Source: Fomes fomentarius (Eukaryota; Basidiomycota; Agaricomycetes; Polyporales; Polyporaceae). Taken from it: a stretch of DNA of 64,000 nt. Every line of letters begins with the position of its first letter. Position 1 is the stretch's first letter. The notes under the pieces are model-generated. The model was not told the DNA's origin, searched no databases, and was given only the letters and a program-made list of their open reading frames with translations. Positions 46,150 to 56,868 of this stretch are shown here, in pieces. The stretch is taken from contig JABYQN010000003.1 in the NCBI GenBank assembly GCA_022606135.1, positions 1,054,001 to 1,118,000 of the forward strand, given 5' to 3'. Made by a program: the position numbers and the translations under genes.

Positions 46150-49100
46150 ATGGACGACCTCTATCAGAATGCTTGGAGTGAAACAACTGATCCCGCCGAC
46201 GCATTCAAGGGCAGCTCGACACCATCATGGTCTACCTCTGCGACCAAGCCTTCGAGTTCCTATCATGAGGAAGCTGATCTAGCAGCACCTTCTTGGTCTA
46301 CGGGCGCGGATATACGCTGGGACGAGCCTCCAGGTAGTCCCGGTTTCTCGTGGTCCCACGCTGATGCGGATGCAGGCTGGGGACGCAGCACGTACGAAGG
46401 AATTTCCTTTAACAAAGCGTCGATTGACATCGAGAAGGAGACAAGCACTACTTTGGACACGGTCCCCGATGTTGATAATGAAGATGTTGCTAATTCTCCC
46501 TCTGCACAAAGTTCCACGCCTAGTTCACCGTCTTCGCCTCTTCCTCCACGCGTGCCTTCACCCTCTCTTCCTCCACTCCCCTCTTCACCTCCATCTATAC
46601 CAAATGTCGTTTTGAGTCAGACCTACGAACCAGCAGCCGACGCTGTAAGGCCTCCCAGTCCCGATGGTTTCGGTAGTTTCGAGTCTGCTCTCGTGGAGGA
46701 CACCGTGCCTTCTCCTGGGTTTGCAGTAGCCGATGCGGAAGCTGACCCATGGGGTTCATCGGCGTGGGCCGGCACCGGAGATGAAGCTGGTGACGAGGAG
46801 AATGAAAGGATCGTCGACGAGTGGGAGCGAGCCAAGCAGGAAAAGGCTAAGCAAGATCGTCATGTGGTGAGCGTGGCCTTGCCATAGTGAACTGTGCGTA
46901 TTGTACTGAACAGTGTGGATCAGCCACCTGAGCTGTTAGCCAGTATACTGCATCAATGCGAAGAGCTCGCCCGCGATATTGGACCTTCGCCCGCGGTAGA
47001 GGATCAGGTTTCAGAGAAGGACACGTGGAGAAATGATCGTCGCAGTGGCATCGAGGGAGTACCGGGCCTGTGAGTGTAATGCACTGCAGTCGGTGCAAGA
47101 TACAACTAAAATTCATCTAATATTTGTTATGTTGTCTTGCCTGTTTAGGGATACGTTCCTGGAAACATTCCTTCCACCTCTGACGCTTCAGCCGCCCGTT
47201 CGCTTCACCCAAGCTCTGATCGCGAAACGTATGGCTACTTCTGTCAAACTCACCAAAAATATTTCGCTCGCGCGGAGCAGTCCTATGTCACACTATCTTG
47301 CCGCCAAGGGTTCTACAGCATGGGAGACTTCGGTCAAAGAGCGCAAAGAAATTGTCGAGGATGACGTCCCTGTAGGTTGGCGGATAATCGAGAAAGCGAC
47401 TCCTGCAACAGTCCAAGGCGCGAAGGAGAAGAAGGCTAGCGGAGGCTTATTCTCATTCTGGGGTCGACGTCAGTCACAACAAGCACAGGTATCCAACGAG
47501 GCTCAAGGCAACAGCCGTGCATCTTCCTTGGATAAACCTCAAAGCCCCGTCCTCGAAGAAGCCAAAGTAGGATCGAGACGTCCTAGTCAAGATAGCCTGC
47601 GCTCATTGGCGAATAGTAGTGGATTACAACTACCCTCTCCTTCCAGTGAACCAACCCCTTCACAGACGATACTCGATCTCCCTACCGCTATGTCATCCTA
47701 TGCCACTACATTTGATCCTGTGCCAGAACGCTCTTCAACACCCCCTGCACCTTCTGCGGTCTCACGGTTTCTCAACAAATTCTCTAGACGTAGTAGCGTG
47801 GGCGGAAGCCCGCGTAGTTCCCTCGCCTTGTCTTCAGATGACATCGAATTCCTATCGGACACTGTTCCAAGCGCGGCCGACGATGCTGACGATGGAACGA
47901 CCGACGCACTGGAGAAGTTCGTTAGCGCCAAACGGGAATCTGTTGTCCCTGCGTTGCCACCACCCCTGGCTCCTCCGCCGAGAGCGTCTCCGACGTTGAG
48001 GCCTAGCAGCGCGGTTAACAACCCTCACAGTGCAGGATCGAAGGCGGGTTCACCCACAAGTGACCTGGAGGCACTGTTCGGCTCTCTGGGGTCTTGGAAC
48101 ACCCCTACAACATCAAGTGTGGTATCGGCGACCAGTCCCAGTCAGACCGTGCCAACACCGCTTGCACCTCCCTTAGTTCCGTCGCGCTCCGCTACGCCTG
48201 CCGGGGCGTCAGGTTCAGGACTATCTAAACCCACAGCTATCATGTCGTCCGGTGCTCTGTCATCCTCCCGACCGCCCTCCCGATCACAAACGTCGACGCC
48301 TCCTTTGGCAGGGTTTGCGTTACCTCCGCCACCGTCATTCGAGCCAATTGCATCTATCAAGCCCTCGAAGCCTAAATTGGCCTCCCCATTCCCGCTTCCA
48401 CAAGGGTCTGCATCACAAGCCGAGCCAGGGCCAATGTCTGCCTCCTCGACGTCGTCTTACGCAACAGCTGCAGAATCGTCATCTCGGTCCTCTCCCCCGT
48501 CTCCAACCTCCTCTCTACCATTGGGCGAGTTGTACCCACATCTGGTTACGCCCACTACGCCCCCTCAACCATCGGCTCAGGCGTTCTTCCCAAGTGGGAT
48601 GCCCCGCGGATTCCACACTATGTCGTCGGCCACCGCTGCTACTCCATTGGCGAGCGTATTTCCCTCGTCGCCTGTCCCACCGCTGTTACGGCCGCCGGTG
48701 CGGAGCACTAATGCAATATCGCCTACAGCTGCGCCGTTGAAGTCCGACTTCTTCGACGAGGATTTCTCCGATTTCCAGTCACCAGTCATCGCGCGTCTTT
48801 CAATTCTAAGCTCGTCTGCTCCTTCGCCCATAGCTAAGTCTCCCCAGACGCTGTTGGCTGCCAGAGCAGCCAACGCATCACGAGCTGCACCCGTCCAGTC
48901 CCAGACAGTGCCGAATTCAACTCATATTGTGTTCCCCCAACCCCCTCTGCCTGCCAAGTCAGACAAGCCGCCATCCATGCCGCCTCTCCAGACCCTTGCC
49001 AGCTTCGATGATGATGACTTCGCAGAATTCCAGACCTCCCCCGTGTCTCCGCAGAACCTGCAGCCCTCTTCTAGCTCGACGCTCTTCTCAAATAGCATGT

Positions 49101-49924
49101 CTGACAAAGCGCTCTTAACCCCGAAGAACTCGATGAGTTTCAGCGGCTTGAACGACTTGATTGGCGGGGGGTCCCTTGCGACGCCCTCACCACCGCGCGT
49201 GCCTGCAAAGCCTATACCTCCACTGCGGCCACCTTCTGTACCCTCATTGCAGCCGCCTCCCGTACCCGCGCTGCAATCACATCCCGTCGTATCCCCGGCT
49301 TTTCAGCCCCCTTCAGCCCCCGCGCCCTCTCCTTCGATCTCCGCATCGACCTTGCCCTCCGCCTCTTCCAGCTCATCGCTGCTCGCTCGGCGGGAGTCGA
49401 AGAAGAGGTCGCACACCGCGGACCACCTGCACACGCTCAACCTCATGGAGAAGGCTGCAGCGAAGTCTGGCCAGCGATGGCCGGCACCACTCTCTCCCCT
49501 CCCAGCGATCATCCCAGGCCCGTCGGGTGCCACAGGGAAGGGAACATACTTCGATATCATGGACGAGGACGCGCCGGCCCCTGCAACTGAACCTGTTCCT
49601 GCGCTTGTGCCGTCGTCTTCATCACCGGCGGCGTTCAACCCTGCTCGGGCGCCGAGCGGCATGGGTGTGGGGAACACCAACGGGGTGCCGGCGAACGTGG
49701 GCATGAGTTTCATGGCGTCGAATTCGACGACCTCCTCTTCGAGCGGGTCTTTGTCAAATCCGCTGCTGCAAGGATGGGACTCGTCTTTCACCAGCTTTCA
49801 GGGGGCTAGCTCTCCTTCGAAGGCTTCAAGTCCAAGTCCCCCTTTTGCGGCTCCTAGAATGCCTGCAAATGGGAAGGTGGGTGGATTGTCGGCGCAGGAT
49901 TTGCTGTTCTTTGAGGGCCTTTAG
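46150..49924 (+). CDS. Large disordered protein with acidic-Phe (DxFxxF) adaptor-binding motifs
   Basis: No named family recognised. Three exons: MDDLYQNAWSETTDPADAFK to KAKQDRHV; PPELLASILHQCEELARDIG to EGVPGL; then a long exon from DTFLETFLPPLTLQPPVRFT to the stop. About 1,200 residues. A structured-looking part covers VRFTQALIAKRMATSVKLTK and AWETSVKERKEIVEDDVPVG; a tryptophan motif GLFSFWGRR follows. The rest is Ser/Pro/Ala-rich disorder holding DGFGSFES, DEDFSDFQSP and DDDFAEFQTS, plus C-terminal DLLFFEGL. These match the [DE]xFxxF motifs by which aftiphilin/Laa2-type proteins bind AP-1/GGA ear domains. A clathrin-adaptor accessory role is therefore an inference. The N-terminus has repeated WS/W motifs. 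Confidence 0.7.
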
Positions 49925-50222
49925 GCACACGTCGTTAGTTCGTGTAGGATTGATTCAGCGTCGCTTTGCTGTCATGTAACTTATACTCGTCGTTCATTGT
50001 TCATAATTCGCATCTTTTGTCTGGATGGGCGTAATTATCAACTTCAAAGTGTTGTATTGTGTTCAGTGCATGATCCCAGTTTCAAGCATCAAGTTGAGCA
50101 TCGTTCACAAGAAGTGAGATCCAAGCAACGTTAGGTGACTAAAGAACCGCTTTTACAACCAAGAGTTTATGATGCGATCAGTATACTAGCCAAGAGAGGG
50201 TTGGGTAGCGTAACCCAAACAC
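49925..50222. other. Convergent 3' intergenic region
   Basis: 298 bp between two stops. Presumed 3' UTRs; nothing else seen. Confidence 0.45.
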
Positions 50223-51701
50223 CTACCGCGAAACACGACGTCCACCTTGGACAGAAGCTTGGGAAGCGGGATTTGGACGGTAGACAACGCCCATATTTCG
50301 GAGCTCCTGAACGCGCGCCTGGATCCTCTCCTTCGCGGACTCCCATTCCTGGAGCACTTTGGGCGCGCCATCCAAAAGCGTGCTTGCTCGCTCCCACGTG
50401 TCGTCGTCAGGACCATAACCAACCCAACGAATGAGGTAGAGTGGATCCTCGGCTTGAGTACCACGCTTGTCAGCGACGATGTGCGACACCTCGTAGTAGG
50501 GCTCGCCTTCAACTAGGAATGGTGGCGGCGTGTTGAGCTCCTGACGGTGCCATGTCTCCGCGTGCAGCCAATGGTCGGGGACGGTGTCGGTGATTGGGCC
50601 CGGACGGGGAACGAACTGTCGCTTTCCGACTTTTTGACGGCGACCCTGTATTGTGGGATGGTAGGCGCGCGAGTACTTTTCACATTCGCAAAGGGCGTGC
50701 TCGATGTCGACCATTGACATGCCTGGCGGACGGCCGGCGAGCTTTGGAACGTCTCGTGGATGAGTGTAAAGCCGTACGAAGTGGTAGTGTTGCGTGCGAT
50801 GGAGGTAGCGTAGCGCGTCGAGCTCGTGTCCGCGGACATTCGGACCGAATATCTTGCGGAGACATTCGAGGGAGCCAGGGCCCAAGGCTACCCACTCGTC
50901 CTCTGAGTAATTGAAGTGGGCTGTCATGTTGAGATCGAGAAGTAGCCTGGAGGAAGCGAAGGGGATTTTAGCGGCGGGCAAGCGAGACGGAATTAAGACT
51001 CAATCAATAGCTACATACTGGAGCGCCATGAAATCTCCCATGCCTGGGAAGAGCGAAATGCGGCCGTGTGCGTCCTTCAGGTGACGAAGGTTCTGGAGTT
51101 GGGTGGGCAGATCTTCTTCCATCATTAACTGAATAAGACGGAGGTGATTGGATACATTGGCCTGTCCGCCCAGTTTCGGGGCGGGGATGATGTACGCAGG
51201 GCTATAGAGCGGGTCCTGCCTCGTGAGCAGAACCCTTTCGTAAGCGTTTAGGTTGAAGTCGCGCCAAGTCAATTCTCCAAACTCTTCGGTAAGAGTTTCC
51301 CATGTCTCCACTTTGTTGAAGGAGCGGAAGAGCATGATCCTAAAGCACTGTTCGTGCAGAGACTGATCGCCCGTTTGTATGACATTTCGCAAGATGTATT
51401 GAGTGACGCGATCAAGGACACGGAAGACGTTGGTGAACGGGTAATTGGCAAGAATCTGATCGTCTGTCCAGGGTTGCGGTCTGCCTGCAAGACGATTGTG
51501 GTGCATACGATAGCGTTTGGCCACGAAGACGTAGAAGGTGTCAAGGACGAGAGTGGGATGGCATTTCTGACCTGCGATATTCACGACCTTGGGAGGGGGC
51601 GCCTTCTTCCTGGCCATGCTTGTAGAAAAGTCGACTACGATAGAGCCCGGTGGTGGAGTCCTCCGCTTGCGAGGCGGCGTGCCTGTGCGCGTCCTAGCCA
51701 T
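50223..51701 (-). CDS. Chromodomain protein with 5-hmdU-DNA-kinase/aGPT-PPlase-like helical domain
   Basis: Two exons, 51019-51701 and 50223-50946, separated by a 72-nt intron, giving 468 residues. Residues 1-45 are a basic tail (MARTRTGTPPRKRRTPPPGS). Residues about 50-330 match my recollection of the helical domain of phage 5-hydroxymethyl-dU DNA kinases and alpha-glutamyl/putrescinyl-thymine pyrophosphorylases. Signs are a FYVFVAKRYRMHHNRLAG helix, PWTDDQILANYPFTNVFRVL with DRVTQYI, and GMGDFMALQLLLDLN followed by ALGPGSLECLRKIFG. Residues about 377-433 are a chromodomain (YYEVSHIVADK, YLIRWVGYGPDDDTWERAS) with the aromatic-cage positions filled. In phages this domain hypermodifies thymine; the enzyme activity here is unproven. 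It could also be a domesticated mobile-element protein. Nothing looks broken. Confidence 0.78.
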
Positions 51702-52053
51702 GAGACTGGGGATCTACTGAGGGGGTCGCGTTGGGGGGCGTGAATGACGCGAAGACTAGAAAAATGAACGCGTGCGAGAGACGAAGAGGAGATATGCGCG
51801 GTGCGGATGCGCGAAGAGTCAAAAGCGTAACTAGAGAACTGCAATCGGGAGGAGAGATACAGATACGGAGACACGTGAACATGTCCTCATTCGTGGGGCA
51901 CGCCTCGCTACGCCGCCGCGTGCGCCGTCCTTTAGCGGTACCTGCCGCCGTTCTGCCGTTGGAGGCGCAAACGACCTCGACATAGACAGTCACAGAAACC
52001 GGCTTCTCGCTCATCTGCACCATACGCCTTGCTTGCTGCTTCGGTATGGCCAA
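51694..52053 (-). pseudogene. Short open frame, possible truncated basidiomycete-specific gene
   Basis: 119 codons. The start around MVQMSEKPVSVTVYVEVV looks like a real N-terminus and recalls short proteins repeated in mushroom genomes. What follows (Arg/Thr-rich, then Ser/Leu-rich) does not hold together. It lies just upstream of the chromodomain gene and overlaps its first codons by 8 nt in another frame. It may be a decayed gene, part of an unseen spliced gene, or chance. Confidence 0.25.
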
Positions 52054-52973
52054 GGTGTGTGTTCTGCGAGCTCAGTTAACCCCTGCACAAAAACCAGCTC
52101 TGCGACTATCCGACACAATGGTGGGAATTGGTCCCCATTCACCTTCATACGCCACGGGGTCTGCGTAATTTTAGCAAGCGACGGACCTAAATGAGAACCA
52201 ACCTCACTGCGCCCATGCCCCCGTTCGTACGGGGAGGCATACAGCATACCTTGCAAAGTACTCTCCTATCTGGAGAATTGTTCGAGAGAGGTCGGAGGTC
52301 TGTATCATTGATTCACTCACCGTAGAGTGGGTCAACCCTCCGTGTCAAGTCGGTAGTGACGTTCCGCGTAAGTCGCGCGCGCTGATGAAAGCACGACCTT
52401 TATATTCTGGCCAATCGAGACGCGTCGCCCACTTGCCATATCAGTGATTATCACCGTATGTATGATTGCAGCTGCTTGACAGGTAAGTTGAAGCTGCACC
52501 GCTATCACCTTGGCGTAAATCCAGCTGAGCAGCTATGTGTCTCGGCTTTCCTACAATTGTAGAGGCCAGCGTCGAGGAGCAGGGGAAGGTTAAGAGGGTT
52601 GTACACGGTTTCCGACCGTAAGCAACAGGCGTTTCCAACCACATCCGAGTCGCTTCGATTCTTCCATGTCATCATCAACATTCCACACACCATTCATCTA
52701 TGATCCTGATGACCGCAAGATCTTGTTTATACGCAAGCAAACCTACTTAGCCTCTAACTTGAACTTGTCCCATTAGTCACAATTTCGCCAATGACATAAG
52801 ACGCGTCGGCGAGCGCTGAGGGGGCGTTCATGCGCAACCCACGTGACTCCCGCTAATTGAACATCGGACTGGCGTGTCGGGAACACGAACTCTTGCACGT
52901 TGCTCTGCAACATCTTCACCCGCCCCCTTCACATCATCCCATCCTGGATCACACCTAACATTTCAAGGGGCAT
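52054..52973. other. Intergenic, possible decayed sequence
   Basis: About 900 bp with no recognised gene. It holds the promoter of the plus-strand J protein. Minus-strand short frames near 52441-52693 have no family resemblance. Confidence 0.4.
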
Positions 52974-53895
52974 ATGGCCTCTCCGAGAAACCTGTATGAT
53001 ATCCTAGGTGTTCCTCAGAACGCCACCCCCGAAGCAGGTACGTGATCTATGGACCTGGATTGGGTGCACAGCAATGAACGTAGTGCCTATAGTTCGGAAG
53101 GCGTATAAGCTGAAGGCACTTGAAACCCATCCTGGTACGTGGTAGTATTGCTCCAATGTGAGCCACATTCATGTAACCTGCGCCTAGACAAACTACCGCC
53201 TGGTGCTGACGAACAGGAGGTCGAGGCTGCAGAGACCAAGTTCCGAGACGTATGTCAATTTGCCGTGCAACGCTTCACTTGCCTGCCGACACGCTTACTC
53301 TTCGAACAGGTGCGCACGGCATTTGACGTCCTCAGCGATCCCGCGAAGCGTAAGGTAAGCTGCAGAAGCACACCTCGGCCATACCCCATGCTGCCCCAGA
53401 CCCGCTGACGATCGCTTTGATTAGGCATATGACAACGGACTGAACTTCATACGGCGCCGCGTCAACGTCAACGCGGAGGATGTGCAGGCTCGTCTAGCAC
53501 GAGAGCGTGCAGAGTGGCAGCGACAGGCTGAACTCAGGCATCAAGAACGCATGCGGATCCTAAGGGAGGAGATACGAGCGAGCCAGTCGCGTTACATGGA
53601 GACGTTGGCACAGGCGGAACTACGGTATCAGGAGAAGATGAAGGTTATGGAGGAGGAGCTCCAGCTGAACCGCGAGGCAGAGCGGGCGGTGGAGGAGGTG
53701 AAGCCAGAGGGGACGTACACACTCGTGGACGAGATGCTGAGTGACCTTCGGAGACGCAATCCTGAATGGGAGATACGGAGACAGAAAGTACTACGGGTGA
53801 GTCGGTTTTGTGTCGTCTTACAAGCTTGCTATCGAGCTGAGAGGCTGATCCGCCTTCGGGGAACCCAAGCAACAAATGGAACGGATGAACAGTAG
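52974..53895 (+). CDS. J-domain protein with coiled-coil tail
   Basis: Hsp70 co-chaperone of class C type. Exons: MASPRNLYDILGVPQNATPE, then VRKAYKLKALETHPDKLPPG (HPD motif present), VEAAETKFRD, VRTAFDVLSDPAKRK, and AYDNGLNFIRRRVNVNAEDV leading into a long charged helix (LARERAEWQRQAELRHQERM). There is no G/F region or zinc finger. A canonical GTGAGT donor follows ...KVLR at about 53796; splicing it would give a tail ADPPSGNPSNKWNG and a stop around 53888, whereas reading through ends at 53895. The shape (J domain followed by a helix) resembles the DNAJC17 group, which also has spliceosomal members, but it lacks a visible RRM. Confidence 0.85.
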
Positions 53896-54139
53896 AGCGT
53901 CTACCACGTCGGTGCCATCATGACGAAGGGAGAAGCAGTCATTATTTTGTGTTATATCCCCTCTGTTGTTGTGTTGGTTAGCACGTTATTTGGATATTTA
54001 ACGGAGTTCTGTTCTGTCTTCGCTGTCTCTACAGTTTAATACTCCTACATGCCCCTAGGTTCCATATCCATACACACATACTCTTGACACTCATCATAAC
54101 GCTACGGTTCCAGCGGCGAAATGTTCCCCACTGTTCACC

Positions 54140-54916
54140 TCACTCCGCGACCCCCAACGATCTCAGCCTAGCCTTCGCAATCTTCCCCACATCACTGACA
54201 GCCCTCTCAAGCTCGCCCTTCCACTCCGCGGCCCCTGTATCCACGCTCTGGATACTGTCCAGCGACGGCTCGTCAGCACCGACCGAGTGCTCCAGCCCCA
54301 GCTTGTCCTCCAGCTCGTCCTTGATCTCTGTACGCGACCGCCCATTGACGAAGGTGATGTACACCAGCCCGGAGTACTTCCGCTCGTATAGTGCATTGAG
54401 GTGTTCCAGACGCGCGAGCACCTCGGGAGGCGTTGCCTTCGCGGCCTGCTCCTCCTGGCTGAGCTTCGAGAGTCCGTTGACCTCGCCAATGCGAGGATGC
54501 CCGGCGATGAACTGCGCCTTGACATTGTCCGCCCACGACGAGATCACGGCGAGCGAGACATCGATGAGGGCATAGTAGGATGTGATAGGCGGCGCATTTT
54601 GGATGTGGGAGACAACGGCTGGGATGAGGGTGTCGTAGAGGACGGAAGAGGGCTCGAAAAGAAGTGCGAGCGCCCTTGCGAGTGGGCCGTTCTTGTCCCC
54701 AGTGTTGTCGGATGTAGCTTCGAGAAGAGGGGGAAGCGACTGATCGGTGGCGTTGGGTGGTCTCAGACCAGAGAAGCTGCCTAGTGGCTTGGTCGAGTGG
54801 ATCCAGCTTCGCATAGTCGTCGAGAGGATGAAGTATGTTACAGAAAGGACAGCCACTATAGACGCCACTATGTATAACATACGCGATCTCGACATTGCGC
54901 ACTGCATTCCCAACAC
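54140..54916 (-). CDS. OHCU decarboxylase (uric acid degradation), possible N-terminal membrane anchor
   Basis: Converts 2-oxo-4-hydroxy-4-carboxy-5-ureidoimidazoline to S-allantoin after urate oxidase. The core fits the family: LLFEPSSVLYDTLIPAVVSH, ISSWADNVKAQFIAGHPRIG with the catalytic histidine in GHPRIGE, LSKLSQEEQAA, then LARLEHLNALYERKYSGLVY and ITFVNGRSRTEIKDELEDKL with the conserved Arg. It ends RLRSLGVAE. The single frame extends upstream through SRMLYIVASIVAVLSVTYFI, a convincing hydrophobic helix not usual in this enzyme. Possible starts are MLGMQCAMSRSR (54916), MSRSR or the internal MRSWIHSTK, which would drop the helix. Which start is used is unresolved. Confidence 0.82.
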   Translation of the reverse strand: MLGMQCAMSRSRMLYIVASIVAVLSVTYFILSTTMRSWIHSTKPLGSFSGLRPPNATDQSLPPLLEATSDNTGDKNGPLARALALLFEPSSVLYDTLIPAVVSHIQNAPPITSYYALIDVSLAVISSWADNVKAQFIAGHPRIGEVNGLSKLSQEEQAAKATPPEVLARLEHLNALYERKYSGLVYITFVNGRSRTEIKDELEDKLGLEHSVGADEPSLDSIQSVDTGAAEWKGELERAVSDVGKIAKARLRSLGVAE

Positions 54917-55251
54917 TGACCACCATTGACTTCATCTTCATAGTTAGTGGTAGCACACCCTTGTTGTAGCTTTAGCACTATGTTTAGACCACTCAGAGAG
55001 CACCTCCGGAAGGTGGGAACGAAGTGGGAGTGCTTGGGAGAGGTTTTTGCAGCCCAGACATGAGTCCGACCAGCACGAGGCAAGCCCCATCAAGAACCAT
55101 GCTTCCTTGGTACCTGGCCTTCTCGGTCCTTCCCTAAAGCTTGTCGCGAGTTGCCCCTCCGTCTCCGACTGATCCTGGGAACGCAAGTGTATGAAATCGC
55201 AACTTTGTACTCGACCATTCCACTACTCCCACTCGAGAGCGCACGCACAAG
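54917..55251. promoter_or_regulatory. Bidirectional promoter between OHCU decarboxylase and CCT-like genes
   Basis: About 335 bp between the opposite start codons. No motif claimed. Confidence 0.4.
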
Positions 55252-56364
55252 ATGACCATGCGCCGTTCGCTCGACGTGCTCTCTGTCCTGTCTACGGACG
55301 ACCTTGCGGACTACGACGTGATCTCGGACGGCCCTCGGTCCATGGATTCGAGCATAGCGGACCTAGGACCGCCCGCGCGATACGCCGGGAATGAACCTGC
55401 GCCCCTTCCGACAGCGAAGGAGAAGTTCGGTGACACCGTCAACCTAACCGCGGAGGAAATTCAGGCGTACGTACAGCGCTCGCTGAACTCCTCCTTGGCC
55501 GGAGGACGCGGAGATGACTCACGGACGTGGAGGGTGTATGTGGACGGCGTCTTCGGACCATTGACTCCAAGGTGAGTGTTTTGATTCGGCATGAGCGATT
55601 ACAGCGCAGCGCACTCACGGCGAGACTCGTACTAACTGTTGCACACGAACATTTGTCCTACGCCACACTCGCGTATGTGTGAGAAGACATGTCCTACGGC
55701 TCCGTCAAGCCAAGCTCTCCTTCCCATCCGTACACCTGCTAGTGGGGGTCTTCTCGGACGAGCAGTGCGAACAGCACAACAGCCCATCAGACTTGCCCCA
55801 TGAAGACCGATGCGAGGTCTTGAGGCACTGTAGATGGGTAGACGAAGTCGTACCGGACGCGCCATGGACTTTGAATGAGAAGTTCCTTCGCAGTCGCCAG
55901 ATCGACTACGTCGCGATTGACGAGGGAACATCTGTGGATCCAGACTGCGACCGCGACCGTCTGAAAGGCTACGACGTGGTAAAGGGCCTTAGTGAGTGTT
56001 GGGACCAGCCTGCATGGTGTTTTGATATGGAGTACTGATGCAATCGTTCATGCCAATAGGGAGGGCAATCGCCACACGCAGAACGAACCTGTCAACGCCT
56101 ATGCCAAAACATCATGACCCCTTCCGCCAACCGCCCCCGCTGAAAGAGCTCCCAAAGCCGGAGGAGAGTGAGGTGCAGGAGCCAGCATTGGCCAGAGGGA
56201 CAATCAAGGGTGCCCCCGCGGTACTGTCGCAGCATGTCGAGCCGACAGCGGAATTGCAAGGCGCGATCGAAACGTCATTCGAGAAACCGCCCGCCGATGT
56301 TGAGGTCCCAACGCCTTTCGAGGAGCCCAGGGTGGACGAGTTTGGAACTGGAGTCGGAGTGTGA
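55252..56364 (+). CDS. Diverged CTP:phosphocholine cytidylyltransferase paralogue lacking HxGH
   Basis: Related to PCT1/CCT of the CDP-choline pathway. Exon 1 (MTMRRSLDVLSVLSTDDLAD to RTWRVYVDGVFGPLTP) joins across a 115-nt intron (55572-55686) to RHVLRLRQAKLSFPSVHLLV. The family then continues: GVFSDEQCEQHNSPSDLPHE, DRCEVLRHCRWVDEVVPDAP, WTLNEKFLRSRQIDYVAIDE, and GYDVVKGL. The last exon gives RRAIATRRTNLSTPMPKHHD and a Pro/Glu-rich tail. Where active enzymes have DLFHxGHA after VDGVF, this gene reads GPLTPRHV, so the first His and the Gly are gone. The RTEGISTSD motif is also altered (RRTNLSTP). Overall length and surrounding residues are intact, so it is not an obvious pseudogene. Probably not a normal cytidylyltransferase. 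Confidence 0.8.
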
Positions 56365-56868
56365 TACGAACCTGAACAGTTCGAGTGTTGTATGATTAGC
56401 TTGTCCATGCGTGGGTTGTACTATACGAAGTATTTTTGAAATCAAGGGTGGGGAAGCCCACCAAGATGGAGCGTCGAAGTGCATTAGGGGTCAAGGGAGC
56501 CGCTCACAGTCAGAACTAAAAGGCACTTCCGAAACCTTCGGACCGATATCCGTACCGTCGCTTCTGCCATTTTGGCGTCCGCGCTCCCAACTCAACCTCG
56601 ACCTCGATGACATATCCGCCGTGTTAGGTGTGGCCAACTTTCGGCTTCAATGGAAGGCTATCCTGTGGGCGAAGAGCCGCGCCCGATCCGGGAGGCACTT
56701 ACAAGCGACGTCTGCCTTGTCTCGGTCTAGGCATTCATCCTCAGGGGCGTGGTCGTGCGTACATAAAAGGCCCTGTCCAACTTCCCAAGTTTCAAGACAC
56801 ACTCAAAGCCACACCCAAAGCCACACACCCAAAGCTACCACCCAACCCAAAGCCACAACGAGCTCGCG
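56365..56868 (+). promoter_or_regulatory. Intergenic region and promoter of the F-box-like gene
   Basis: Has a TATA-like CATAAAAG at 56762-56769, about 107 bp before the ATG at 56869, followed by C/A-rich repeats in the presumed 5' UTR. No other gene is convincing here. Confidence 0.5.
56799..56857 (+). repeat. Short C/A-rich tandem repeat (ACCCAAAGCC-like) in 5' UTR
   Basis: Imperfect copies of CCAAAGCCACAC / CCCAAAGC between the TATA-like box and the start codon of the next gene. Confidence 0.7.
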
